Below, in pieces: positions 1-7,391 of a stretch of 34,750 nt of DNA. A program made the translations under genes and the position numbers. Within the stretch, counting starts at the first letter, position 1. Each line of letters starts with the position of its first letter. Under the pieces are notes generated by a model, which searched no databases, was not told the DNA's origin, and saw only the letters and a program-made list of their open reading frames with translations. The DNA comes from Planctomycetaceae bacterium (lineage in GTDB: Bacteria > Planctomycetota > Planctomycetia > Pirellulales > Pirellulaceae), in the NCBI GenBank assembly GCA_003233175.1, contig QIKY01000126.1, forward strand, positions 1 to 34,750, written 5' to 3'.

Positions 1-349
1 CGTAAAAACCGGGGCGAAGGTGCGTAGCAAAACTTCGAACGAATTGGTAAGTTCCATCTTGGGGCGGCTTCCGCGCCAGAGAAATCGAGTCCGTAAACAA
101 GATTTCATTGTCGCAAGCCGCCCCTTTTCGTGGCTAGATCAACTTCCAAAAAGTGCAAAACTGGAACTAATACCTTCTAACACAACTTGGTGGGTCAGCA
201 TCAAATTCCGTGTTTGAAACGCCAAACAGGGGTTATGTTAGGAGCTCTAAGGAGCGTTCGAACCATGCGTGTCGCTTTTCGCTCTGCGAAAGAACGCTAC
301 TTTCGCAGAGCGAAAGGCGACTATAAGACAATTGTTTCCCGAACGCTCC
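1..349. other. Repeat-rich stretch without a supported gene
   Basis: No convincing coding region is seen here; the short open frames have no recognisable protein character. The first part (1-170) contains a 10-bp inverted pair, GGGGCGGCTT at 61-70 and AAGCCGCCCC at 116-125, with a loop of about 45 nt. From 171 on the DNA is two repeat elements placed head to tail: a 77-bp MITE-like element and then a long palindromic element. They are listed separately. Confidence 0.6.
171..247. mobile_element. 77-bp MITE-like element, copy 1, with TAA target duplication
   Basis: This 77-bp sequence recurs at 7244-7320 with only a few substitutions. Its ends are imperfect inverted repeats: CTAACACAAC at 177-186 pairs with GTTATGTTAG at 232-241. 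It is flanked by TAA on both sides (168-170 and 248-250), which fits a 3-bp target duplication. No coding capacity is present, so it would have to be moved by a transposase in trans. Three-base TWA/TNA duplications are known for IS5/PIF-Harbinger-type elements; that link is inference. Confidence 0.72.
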
Positions 350-352
350 TTA
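248..352. repeat. Long palindromic dispersed repeat, copy 1
   Basis: The outer arms TAAGGAGCGTTCG (248-260) and CGAACGCTCCTTA (340-352) are exact inverted repeats. Inside them lies a second 22-bp inverted pair, 271-292 with 300-321, with one mismatch and a 7-nt loop centred on CTCTGCGAAAG. A shorter relative of the same element is at 33437-33502, in the opposite orientation on this strand. The right arm supplies the TAA stop codon (352-350) of the neighbouring minus-strand gene. In RNA it would fold into a strong hairpin and could act as a terminator or 3'-end stabiliser. Confidence 0.75.
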
Positions 353-892
353 CCTCTCGTGAGCGACTCCCCATTCAAGGCAACGATTATGGGCATTATT
401 GAGGAAATCCGTTTTATTCCATGGGGTGAACAGGCGTCGGTTGGCTGGAATTTCAAACACATGCTCCAAGAATCCCGTCTCGATGGAAAGTCGTAGATCG
501 CTGTCTCCATCAACGTACATCTGTGTCACGTTTTTTACCAAGTCATGGATCAATTCATTCGTTTCGGGTTTGAGACGAATCAGGTTCTCCAGAAATGATG
601 CGAGAACTTCGGCAGCTTCATATCTTGAATGCGGCGTATCGGGCAAGTCAACCAAATCTGCGTCACTGGGGCAAGATATGGGATCACTCATGCATCGCAG
701 GTAGTAGTCGCTTAGGAAAGCGGCGGAGTCTTTAATGTCAAACGGGGGTTGGATGCGACAAAAACCGTCGACTAACATGATTTCAACGTATCCCCATATT
801 CTGAGATTATCCGAAGCAATCCATTCCACGAGCAATTGCTTTGGAAGAACGTCATCGCCGAAAACCAGCGTCTGAATGTCTGATTTTTTCAT
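350..892 (-). CDS. Hypothetical soluble protein
   Basis: I do not recognise the family. The 180-residue product, starting at MKKSDIQ, is mostly hydrophilic and acidic, with no signal peptide or membrane segment. Its C-terminal half is predicted mainly helical (SRYEAAEVLASFLENLIR, then LRLSIETGFLEHVFE). It has the general look of small stand-alone or immunity-type proteins, but no domain can be assigned. An in-frame ATG at 943 would add 17 residues; the 892 start is preferred because that extension is Cys/His-rich and unlike the rest. Neither start has a clear ribosome-binding site. The stop codon lies inside the palindromic repeat at 248-352. Confidence 0.6.
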   Translation of the reverse strand: MKKSDIQTLVFGDDVLPKQLLVEWIASDNLRIWGYVEIMLVDGFCRIQPPFDIKDSAAFLSDYYLRCMSDPISCPSDADLVDLPDTPHSRYEAAEVLASFLENLIRLKPETNELIHDLVKNVTQMYVDGDSDLRLSIETGFLEHVFEIPANRRLFTPWNKTDFLNNAHNRCLEWGVAHER

Positions 893-949
893 TTTGCGAT
901 CCGCTACATGTTGTGTTGAGTGCCAACAAAACAATTTTGCCACGAACGT

Positions 950-1384
950 TTACCCGGCCTTCTTCATGGTTTCCGGCGGGGTTTCAGTTTCGACCGTTTT
1001 GGGTTGCAGTAGCTTGCGCATCACGACGGCGATGACCCCGCCGGTGAAAACGAGCATGATAAACCCGCCTATTGCGAGGCGCACGTAGAGTTCCGAGCCG
1101 CCCAGGCTGCTGAGCATATCGGAGTCGAACACGATCGCGACCACATACATGCCCAGGTACGACATCGACATATACAGCGGGCTGGCCGCCGCCAAGCTGC
1201 CAATGCCGAAGGCGCGCGCATGGCCGGAGCCGTAAACGATTAACGAAATCGACACCGGCGGGAGAAACAGTAGGATTGCCGCAAACACCAAAAAGGCGAT
1301 AAACGCCGGCGCTGAAAAAAGCACGGCGCACAACACCGACGCCCCCAGCATGAATTCCAGCAGTGTTTTCAAGGAAAACTGCAT
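950..1384 (-). CDS. Small integral membrane protein, unknown function
   Basis: The product has 144 residues and starts MQFSLKTLLEFML, an N-terminal pattern that is common among planctomycete membrane proteins of unknown role. About four hydrophobic segments can be seen: residues 10-26, 28-50, 60-85 and 100-122. The tail after residue 125 is charged and probably cytoplasmic. No catalytic or binding motif is visible. It lies 57 bp downstream of the start of the gene at 350-892 on the same strand and more than 100 bp from the DUF2617-type gene, so operon membership is unclear. Confidence 0.65.
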   Translation of the reverse strand: MQFSLKTLLEFMLGASVLCAVLFSAPAFIAFLVFAAILLFLPPVSISLIVYGSGHARAFGIGSLAAASPLYMSMSYLGMYVVAIVFDSDMLSSLGGSELYVRLAIGGFIMLVFTGGVIAVVMRKLLQPKTVETETPPETMKKAG

Positions 1385-1453
1385 GGCGAAACCTTCCTGG
1401 CATTTGTGCCGCGGCGTTTGCTGAAAAGAGCGCGAGCATTCTACACGATAACA

Positions 1454-1521
1454 TTTGAGAAGCCGGGCTTTTTCAAAAAGCCCGGCTTCTGAATCGGGAA
1501 GTAGCTTTCACGCTTTCTCAG
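1454..1521. repeat. GAAGCCGGGCT palindrome with tail, copy A; likely terminator
   Basis: The palindrome at 1459-1489 has 15-bp arms (GAAGCCGGGCTTTTT and its complement) around one central base. The following tail (1490-1521) is shared with 30508-30560, which has the same TTTGAGAAGCC start, CTGAA-CGGGA middle and CACGCTTTC end. The minus-strand gene at 1518-2057 stops exactly at the edge of this repeat, so the hairpin would form right behind its stop codon and probably ends its transcript. Confidence 0.65.
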
Positions 1522-2057
1522 GGCAACTCGAACAACGATTGGCTCTTCACGATGGCGTAGTCGTCGGGGAAGGTGTGAAAGGCCTGCACCAACATACTGC
1601 GGTTCCGCGTTTCGATGTTGATGTAGCTCAAGGCGCCCAACTCGATGCGGCCGCTGGAACGAAACGTGTGCAGCATTCCCTTGCGGTTGGCGTCGTGCGT
1701 GAGTTCCTTTTGGTAAGTCCAGAAAACGCTGGGCTCCACCGGCTCGAGTTGGAAACTCATCTGGTAGGTGATTTTTCCCCGGCACTCCACGCGGTCGTGC
1801 CGGTCGCCCCGCAGGCGGTACGACATCAAACGCCGTCGCTGCGGCAGCGGGTGCTGTGCCGAAGCGGCCACTTCGGTTAACGTCATGCCGCCATATACCC
1901 AAGTCACTACGTGGCCGGCGCTGGTGATGTCGATCTTGGCTTTGAAGCCATTGCGTTCGACGGTTCGCGTGGCGTAGATCTCGAAAAGTTCCGGGTGCAA
2001 CGAACGTCCATAGAGTTGGAAAATAAGTTCGGCGACTTTTGGCCTGACGGAAAGCAC
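1518..2057 (-). CDS. DUF2617-type protein
   Basis: The product has 179 residues and reads from a GTG start at 2057: MLSVRPKVAELIFQLYGRSL, then ITSAGHVVTW, RHDRVECRG, SFQLEPVEPSVFW and QAFHTFPDDYAIVKSQSLFE. This pattern matches my recollection of the planctomycete DUF2617 family, which has no established function. No signal peptide or transmembrane segment is visible, so it is probably cytosolic. The gene stands alone: about 370 bp separate it from the upstream metal permease, and a strong palindrome follows its stop. The name is from memory of the family pattern, not from a search. Confidence 0.7.
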   Translation of the reverse strand: MLSVRPKVAELIFQLYGRSLHPELFEIYATRTVERNGFKAKIDITSAGHVVTWVYGGMTLTEVAASAQHPLPQRRRLMSYRLRGDRHDRVECRGKITYQMSFQLEPVEPSVFWTYQKELTHDANRKGMLHTFRSSGRIELGALSYINIETRNRSMLVQAFHTFPDDYAIVKSQSLFELP

Positions 2058-2430
2058 GGCCTGAGTACCTCAAAATTTTTGAATAGGACAACTAGAAAAG
2101 GATGCCGCGGAATTGAATACGCTCCCTTCTCGCTTTGGCGTCTTTCACGGCGCCACAACCACTGAGGATGGAACAGACTCATTATAGACGCATTGCCAAC
2201 ACCAAACAAAGGGCATTCGTAAGGCGAGAAATAAGGACCGTTTTCCGGCTTGACAAATACCTTCGCCTTGTGATACGAGGCCGGGTCGCGTTGGCGAATT
2301 AATATGTGTGGAACCATTAAATACAGAATTCATATCTGATCAGCCCGGCATTTTGAAAATGCCGGGCTGCCGAACTGGCGCGCCGTTATTCAACGTTTCC
2401 TAAACGCGATTCAGCGTACGCTCCCACTTG
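2058..2430. other. Intergenic stretch with a palindromic terminator
   Basis: No gene is supported here; the open frames crossing the region are overlaps of neighbouring genes in other frames. The main structure is the palindrome at 2342-2368. The remainder must carry the promoter of the DUF2617-type gene (start 2057), but no clear -35/-10 pair could be picked. Confidence 0.5.
2342..2368. terminator. Palindrome downstream of the metal permease gene
   Basis: AGCCCGGCATTTT at 2342-2354 is followed, after one base, by its exact complement AAAATGCCGGGCT at 2356-2368. It lies about 60 bp behind the stop of the permease-regulator fusion on the minus strand. The core sequence resembles the palindrome at 1459-1489, so it is probably a dispersed repeat recruited as a terminator. 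No classical T-run follows on the minus strand. Confidence 0.5.
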
Positions 2431-3849
2431 CTAGGCGCCATCGGCGGGCGGCGGGTTGTCGGGCTTTGGAATCGGCCGGCCGTGAGGATCGAGTTGCGGG
2501 CTCTCCAGTTCGCCCGCCAACTCTTCTTGCAGACGAGGTGAAAGATAATGTTCCGCCCGTTCGGCCGAGTGGTGAAGTTGACTTTGCGGCACGCCGAAAT
2601 GCTTTTCGACATACGCCTCCCACAAGCGGTGCGAGCGAACCAGGCGGCGTGCGGCCGATTCGCCGGCGGGCGTCAAGGAGCAATACCCGCTCTGAATCGC
2701 GACATCGCCCCGCCAGCATAACCAACGAAAGGCCATAAAGGTTTGCAGCCGGCCGACGCCCATTGCGCCGCGAAAAATCTGTAGAAACGTCCGTGGCTGT
2801 TCGGCGCTCCCGCGCTCGTTCAAACGATAAAGCAGGCCGAGAATGTCGTCGGCGACGATGCGCAGCCGCAAACGAAAACGACGCGCCGAGCGACTCAGCA
2901 CGCCGTAGCGAGGGCTCAAAAACGCCGCCCCGACAAGCAACATTCCCACGGCCACGCCCATCATGCCGGCCGTGCTGGCGCCGACGTCGGCAGGGAAACC
3001 GATGCGGGAAAAAAACACCGGCGGCAAGGTAATCGCCATGGCGTGTCCCAACAACGCGCTGGCCGCCGCCACCACAAGGCTGATGCCCAGCATGCTGCTC
3101 AGGCGGTCGGTCAGCAGGTGTGCGGTGGCCGCTGGAGTAACCAGCATGGCGATCACGAGGATACTGCCGACCGATTCAAAAGCCGCCACCAACGTGACCG
3201 AAGTGACCGCCATCAGGGCATAGTGCATGACCGTGGCGTTCACGCCCAGCGTGGTCGCCAATGCTGGGTCGAACGCCGAAATTTTCAGTTCCTTGTAGAA
3301 CAACACGATCAACGCCAAATTGCCCAACAACGCAGCGCCGTTGATGACCGCGGCGCGGGGAATGTTCGTGCCCGGCCATGTATTGACGACTACGGTTTCG
3401 ATAGTTCCGTAAAGGACGCAATCGGGGTCGATGTCGACGTTGTCGGCAAAGGCCCGCATGAGCAACAGCCCCAGAGCAAAGAGCGTCGTGAAGACGGCGC
3501 CAAGCGAAGCGCTGCTTTCCACGCGGCCCAACTTTTGCACCCATTCGGTGAGCACCGCCGACAACACGCCCAAGGCCATCGCCCCGGCGAAAAAAATCGG
3601 GTGCAAAATCGCCTCATGCATCTGGCGACTCATCCAACCGCCGGCTTGCAGCCAATGCGAGAGCAAAAACGCCAGCACGATTCCCGGCAACGCCACATGG
3701 CTGAGCGCGTCGCCCATCATGCTTTGACGCCGCAACAGGAGCAGATTGCCCGGCAATGCGCAAGCCATCGCGGCCAGCGCCGCCGTGATCACGATCCAGG
3801 TGTCGAGCGACGTCCAACCGCTCAAATGTTCTGCAATTTCATATATCAT
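2431..3849 (-). CDS. Mn/Zn/Fe ABC transporter permease fused to a DtxR/MntR-type domain
   Basis: The first ~320 residues are an ABC-3 family permease, with about eight hydrophobic segments and the LPGNLLLLRRQSMMGDALSHVALPG and ESVGSILVIAMLVTPAATA signatures. Such permeases move Mn2+, Zn2+ or Fe2+ inward together with a periplasmic binding protein and an ATPase. Residues ~325-462 are a DtxR/MntR-like domain: LTPAGESAARRLVRSHRLWE, then AERAEHYLSP and LDPHGRPIP. The ligand positions His407, Glu430, Glu433 and His434 are kept, but the usual N-terminal DxxE helix is not obvious. The same architecture is known in Chlamydia as YtgCR. No partner ATPase or binding-protein gene is in the window; the upstream neighbour is a GspF-type gene 38 bp away. 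Confidence 0.88.
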   Translation of the reverse strand: MIYEIAEHLSGWTSLDTWIVITAALAAMACALPGNLLLLRRQSMMGDALSHVALPGIVLAFLLSHWLQAGGWMSRQMHEAILHPIFFAGAMALGVLSAVLTEWVQKLGRVESSASLGAVFTTLFALGLLLMRAFADNVDIDPDCVLYGTIETVVVNTWPGTNIPRAAVINGAALLGNLALIVLFYKELKISAFDPALATTLGVNATVMHYALMAVTSVTLVAAFESVGSILVIAMLVTPAATAHLLTDRLSSMLGISLVVAAASALLGHAMAITLPPVFFSRIGFPADVGASTAGMMGVAVGMLLVGAAFLSPRYGVLSRSARRFRLRLRIVADDILGLLYRLNERGSAEQPRTFLQIFRGAMGVGRLQTFMAFRWLCWRGDVAIQSGYCSLTPAGESAARRLVRSHRLWEAYVEKHFGVPQSQLHHSAERAEHYLSPRLQEELAGELESPQLDPHGRPIPKPDNPPPADGA

Positions 3850-3887
3850 GGCGCACCGCGCGAAACCGCCACCAGGGCGCGGCCCGA

Positions 3888-4922
3888 TTAGAGTCCGTAC
3901 GTCGAGGGATTGATGGCGTTCAGATAAAAGAACGCCAACCTGAAAATGAACATGATCAGAATGGAGAAGCCGAGGCCCATCACGATAAACGTGGCCACGA
4001 CCGTCAACACATTCGACGACGACTCCGCCCGCTGCTGGTACTCATTGGCCAGCCGCAGCAGCGACTCCGGAAGCGTGCCCGACTGCTCCGCGTTTTCCAC
4101 CACATACATGAATTCCTCTGGAAACACTCCGGCTTCACGAAACGCATCATGGATTTCATCGCCCCGCTTGATCACCCGATCCACCTGCTTCAACTTGCTG
4201 GTGTAGTAAGGGTTGCTCGTGCTGCGGAGCGCGAGCGCCACGCTGCGGCGTGCGTCCATCCCGGCGTTGTTGGCCATGGCGAGCGTCCAGGCTAGGCGAG
4301 AGAGAAGCAGTGTTTGCAAACTCTGGCCGACGAGCGGCGTGCGCATGAAGAGCGCCATGGGGACGGGGCCGAACCAACTCCTAGTGAGCGCGTAATAGAT
4401 AAATACAACGGCGCCCACGATCAGGGCCAAAATGCCCACGTAATTCCGCAGTCCCTCGTTGCCGACGCCAATTCCCAACAGGTCGAACACGGGGCTGCCG
4501 TCTTGCATGCGGGGGACCACTTCCCCCATCACCCAAATGAAAATGCCGATCACGATCGTGGCGATTCCCAGTTCGATTGCCGGCCACAAAATACCTGAGA
4601 GGAACGTTCGCCGCAGCCTGATTGCGTGCTCATACTGGTCGGCGATGCGGAGAAAAATCTGATCAACCTGCCCCGTCATTTCGCCGGCTTCGATCATTTC
4701 GCAGACCAGCGACGGATAATATCCCCGCGTGCGCTCCATGGCTTCGGCCAGAGTGTCGCCCTGCTTTATTCCCCGGACCACCATCTGCGCTGCTTCACGT
4801 TGGCGCTGGGAGCCGCGTCCTCCTTCTTGCTGCCAGGCGCGTTGCAAGTCGACGCCGGCGCCGATGGAAGTCCCCACGCGGCGGCAGAGGTGCGCCATGT
4901 GTTTTGCGCGAATCGTGGCCAT
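3888..4922 (-). CDS. Type II secretion / type IV pilus inner-membrane platform protein (GspF/PilC family)
   Basis: The product has 344 residues and two T2SSF-type domains, about 10-135 and 205-330, each followed by hydrophobic segments. Hallmarks are QGDTLAEAMERTRGYYPSLVCEMIEAGEMTG in the first domain and the related RGDEIHDAFREAGVFPEEFMYVVENAEQSGTLPE in the second. Membrane segments lie near 110-130, 160-180 and at the C-terminus (315-335). It would form the inner-membrane platform that couples an assembly ATPase to pilin or pseudopilin. An AAGGA site precedes the ATG. No other secretion or pilus gene is nearby, so it is an isolated homologue. Confidence 0.87.
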   Translation of the reverse strand: MATIRAKHMAHLCRRVGTSIGAGVDLQRAWQQEGGRGSQRQREAAQMVVRGIKQGDTLAEAMERTRGYYPSLVCEMIEAGEMTGQVDQIFLRIADQYEHAIRLRRTFLSGILWPAIELGIATIVIGIFIWVMGEVVPRMQDGSPVFDLLGIGVGNEGLRNYVGILALIVGAVVFIYYALTRSWFGPVPMALFMRTPLVGQSLQTLLLSRLAWTLAMANNAGMDARRSVALALRSTSNPYYTSKLKQVDRVIKRGDEIHDAFREAGVFPEEFMYVVENAEQSGTLPESLLRLANEYQQRAESSSNVLTVVATFIVMGLGFSILIMFIFRLAFFYLNAINPSTYGL

Positions 4923-4988
4923 GTTTCCTTGCTCCGTTTCTCAAAGCGTCGCGGAAGAATTGTGGTTCATCTATATTTTACGCAGTTC

Positions 4989-6083
4989 CTATTCCGCAGG
5001 TTCAGCGCGCGGGTAAGACCCCAGCACGTTGAGCCGCAACGTTTTGCGTTTCAGCGACGCCAACGCCCGTTTTGTTTTGGCTTCGCTTTCGTGGCCGACC
5101 ATCTCGACGAAAAACAAATATTCGCTACCCGCCCCCGGAATCGGAAAGGATTCAATCCAGGTTAAATTCAGTTCATTGCGCTTGAAAATCGACATGGCAT
5201 CGGCCAGAGCGCCGGGCTGATGCTCCAATTGAAACATCAGCGAGGTTTTGTCTTTCCCGGTTCGCTTGGGCGACTCCCCGCCGATCACCGCGAACCGCGT
5301 CACGTTGTTGACGCTGTCTTCAATGTTCTCCGACACTACCTCCAGCCCGTAGCTGCGGCCCGCTTCCCGACTCGCAACGGCCGCGGCGCCTTGCCGTTCG
5401 GCCGCCAGTTGCGCTGCGGCCGTGGTGCTGGTCATTTCCACCAAACGCGCCGTCGGCAGATTCTTCGCCAACCAATTCCGGCACTGAGATAACGCCTGCG
5501 GTTTACTATACACTTCGCGAATCTCGGCGCGACCGCACTTCGCCAACAAATTATGGTGAATACGCAGCTGCACCTCTCCGGAAATGTGCAGAGGCATTTT
5601 GGAAAACATGCTGAGCGTATCGACGACGCGTCCGTCGGTCGAATTTTCGATCGGCGCCAAGCCGTAGTCCACGCGTCCCCGCTGGACTTCCTCGAAAATG
5701 GCGGCGATCGTGGAAACGGGAATCAACTCCACCGCACCGCCGAATCGCTCCACGGCCGCCAAGTAACAATAGCTGTATTTAGGGCCCAAATACGCGACTC
5801 GCACCGGGGCGACCAGCATTCGGCTGTCGCTCAGCAGCTCGCGGAATACGGTTTGCAAACTGCGTTCGGAAATAGGGCCGGAGTTGCCCGAGATCGCGCG
5901 GGCGATGGTTTGCCGGGCGTCGAGAATGGCCCACGCCTCGTTTTCCGGCGCCAACTTCGCTAATTGCTTGCTCAGTTTGACCCGCTCGTTGAGGATTTTC
6001 ACCAAATCTTTATCAAGGCGTTCGGCCAATTTCAACAATTGTTTTCCGGAAAGCTCGCGTTTTTTTGCTTTGCGCTGGGCCAT
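4989..6083 (-). CDS. pheA: Chorismate mutase / prephenate dehydratase
   Basis: This is a bifunctional P-protein of phenylalanine synthesis: chorismate to prephenate to phenylpyruvate. From the ATG at 6083 it has 364 residues. Residues ~10-90 are an AroQ-type helical chorismate mutase. Residues ~95-275 are the dehydratase, with VAYLGPKYSYCYLA (a variant of GPxGTFS), APIENSTDGRVVDTLSMF and the catalytic VTRF. Residues ~285-355 are an ACT domain (LEHQPGALADAMSIFK, then TWIESFP), expected to bind Phe for feedback inhibition. A GTG at 6122 would add 13 residues. The ATG at 6083 is preferred because a GAGG stretch precedes it. It lies 66 bp upstream of the GspF-type gene. Confidence 0.9.
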   Translation of the reverse strand: MAQRKAKKRELSGKQLLKLAERLDKDLVKILNERVKLSKQLAKLAPENEAWAILDARQTIARAISGNSGPISERSLQTVFRELLSDSRMLVAPVRVAYLGPKYSYCYLAAVERFGGAVELIPVSTIAAIFEEVQRGRVDYGLAPIENSTDGRVVDTLSMFSKMPLHISGEVQLRIHHNLLAKCGRAEIREVYSKPQALSQCRNWLAKNLPTARLVEMTSTTAAAQLAAERQGAAAVASREAGRSYGLEVVSENIEDSVNNVTRFAVIGGESPKRTGKDKTSLMFQLEHQPGALADAMSIFKRNELNLTWIESFPIPGAGSEYLFFVEMVGHESEAKTKRALASLKRKTLRLNVLGSYPRAEPAE

Positions 6084-6122
6084 ATCAATATCAATCCTCG
6101 CGGCAATTCTCGCCTGAACCAC

Positions 6123-6579
6123 TCATGCCTGTTTTCATGAATCGTGACTAATTATAACTATAACGCCGTTGGCTGCCTGATGGGCCTCTGTGTAATAGCC
6201 GTGTTCCGTGCTGTCAAGCAAGCACCTCGTCCGGTTATCCGAACACCCTTATCCCGACGCTCTTCAGTTCGCCGATCACGCGATGGGAGAAATCGTCGAA
6301 GTCCATGCTTCGTGCTCTTCGTGGTGAACCTATCCGGCCAACGATTTTCGATGCCGCCGAACGATCAATGTCACCACTAGGACGCGAAGAGCACGAAGGA
6401 GAAGCGTCGGGAGTCGGAGAATAAAACGTCTGACGCTATCCTGCAATTTGACGTGTTGCAAGGCGCGCTCGCTTTTGCGCACAGGCCGCTGGGAACTTGA
6501 AATGTTTCTCGCGACGCCGCATACTTTTCTATTCCAGCACCCGGCCACCAGAAACCAAACCTCTAACCCCACGACCGCC
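6123..6579. other. Intergenic region between divergent pheA and the candidate selenoprotein gene
   Basis: No gene is supported. The region must hold the promoters of both divergent genes. The AT-rich stretch near 6145-6165 is the most promoter-like part, but no confident -35/-10 pair was found. The inverted repeat pair at 6308-6398 lies in the middle. Confidence 0.5.
6308..6398. repeat. Inverted pair of CTTCGTGCTCTTCG dispersed repeats
   Basis: The left arm (6308-6327) reads CTTCGTGCTCTTCGTGGTGA. The right arm (6371-6398) is its inverted form, starting TCACCAC and ending GCGAAGAGCACGAAG, with a short insertion relative to the left arm. It belongs to the low-complexity repeats built from units of about nine bases that are scattered through many planctomycete genomes. 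Related sequences are at 9346-9389 and 33277-33312. Confidence 0.6.
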
Positions 6580-7176
6580 ATGCCGCCCCAAATAGAATGG
6601 ATCAACGAACAACAAGCAACCGGCGCGTTATCGCAGACGTATGAAGAATGGTTCTCACACAACCCAGGACGCAGCGAAATCCCCGGTATTTTGAAGTGTT
6701 TTAGCCACCGCCCCGATTTCCTTCGCGACGTGATCACGTTTTCGAACCATGTCCATTTTACCGACGGGCATCTCGACCGCCGCACCAAGGAGCGGATCGC
6801 GACCTTCGTTTCGGCTTTGAACAAATGCCGTTACTGACTCGGCGCCCACGCAATGTTCCTGCAGTTGCAGGACGAAGACATGGCCGTGGTCGAGGCGCTG
6901 CGGCGTGGAGAACTTGACGCCGCGCCCGTTGCGCCCGCCGAACGCGAACTACTCAAGTTGGTCGAACTCCTGACCCTGCACTCCCACCGCTGCGGAGCCT
7001 ACGATATCGAGCGGTTGCGCGCCGCCGGCTGGAGCGAACCGCAAGTGGCCGAAGCGGTGTACATCACCGCCATGTTCGCCTTTTTTAATCGCGTTGCCGA
7101 CGCCTTCGGTCTCGACGACCCCGGCTACGACCAACTCTCAGACCCGCCCCAACCGCAACCGTATTCCGACTCATAA
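6580..7176 (+). CDS. Carboxymuconolactone decarboxylase/AhpD-like protein, candidate selenoprotein (in-frame TGA read as Sec)
   Basis: Reading through one TGA (6835-6837) joins two open frames into a 198-residue AhpD/'peroxidase-related' protein. The TGA sits where the family has the second active-site cysteine: ERIATFVSALNKCRY-U-LGAHAMFLQ, so the usual CxxC becomes CxxU (Cys83, Sec86), with the conserved GAH following. The downstream half continues the all-helical fold (ERELLKLVELLTLHSHRC, WSEPQVAEAVYITAMFAFFNRVADAFGL). A hairpin at 6857-6872 lies at bacterial SECIS distance. The family reduces peroxides or thiols through this redox pair. AhpD-like selenoproteins are known in other bacteria; Sec in this protein is inferred. 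The ATG at 6580 starts the recognisable domain; no clear Shine-Dalgarno is seen. Automatic annotation would split this into two genes or a pseudogene. Confidence 0.8.
6857..6872 (+). promoter_or_regulatory. Candidate bacterial SECIS hairpin
   Basis: TCCTGCA (6857-6863) and TGCAGGA (6866-6872) are a perfect 7-bp inverted repeat, with GT at the apex. The apical G (6864) is 27 nt after the TGA at 6835-6837. Bacterial SECIS elements are known to lie just behind the UGA, with a G among the first bases of the loop and about 16-37 nt between UGA and loop, so position and loop fit. Opening the last two pairs gives the six-base loop CAGTTG. SelB binding is inferred. Confidence 0.6.
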
Positions 7177-7180
7177 CCGT

Positions 7181-7378
7181 GCGCCGTTGGAGTTCACGCT
7201 TTAGCGTGTTTTTTCTTTCCGCGCCGTTGGAGTTCATGCTTTATACCTTCTAACACAACTTGGTAGGTCAGCGTCACACTCCGTGTTTGAAACGCCAAGC
7301 AGGGGTTATGTTAGGAGCTCTTAGCATGTTTTGAAGCGTGTTGAGGAAGAAAACACGCTGAGGCGTGAACTCCAACGG
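7181..7378. repeat. GTTGGAGTTCACGC dispersed repeats in inverted arrangement, interrupted by a MITE
   Basis: Two direct units start at 7181 and 7221 (GCGCCGTTGGAGTTCAYGCT). An inverted unit closes the structure at 7345-7378, ending GGCGTGAACTCCAACGG. The second direct unit is split by the 77-bp MITE at 7244-7320; joining its flanks restores the form CATGCTTTAGCATG. The region separates two convergent genes and could form a bidirectional terminator. Confidence 0.65.
7244..7320. mobile_element. 77-bp MITE-like element, copy 2, with TTA target duplication
   Basis: This is the second copy of the element at 171-247, in the same orientation and of the same 77-bp length. It is flanked by TTA at 7241-7243 and 7321-7323. 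It interrupts another repeat whose uninterrupted form is visible next to it at 7181-7220, so the insertion boundaries are well defined. Confidence 0.75.
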
Positions 7379-7391
7379 TTGTCAACTCCCG

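Noticed and set aside
20..217. Open frame of 65 codons at the left edge
   Set aside because: It runs into the MITE-like element, has no recognisable features and no ribosome-binding site.
1907..2317. Minus-strand open frame of 136 codons overlapping the DUF2617-type gene
   Set aside because: Its second half is an out-of-frame overlap of the DUF2617-type gene and its first half has no protein family character.
6448..6837. Separate 129-residue protein ending at the TGA, with a second gene starting at 6853
   Set aside because: The two halves are in the same frame and together make one AhpD-like domain with the TGA at the catalytic cysteine; a two-gene reading breaks the fold.
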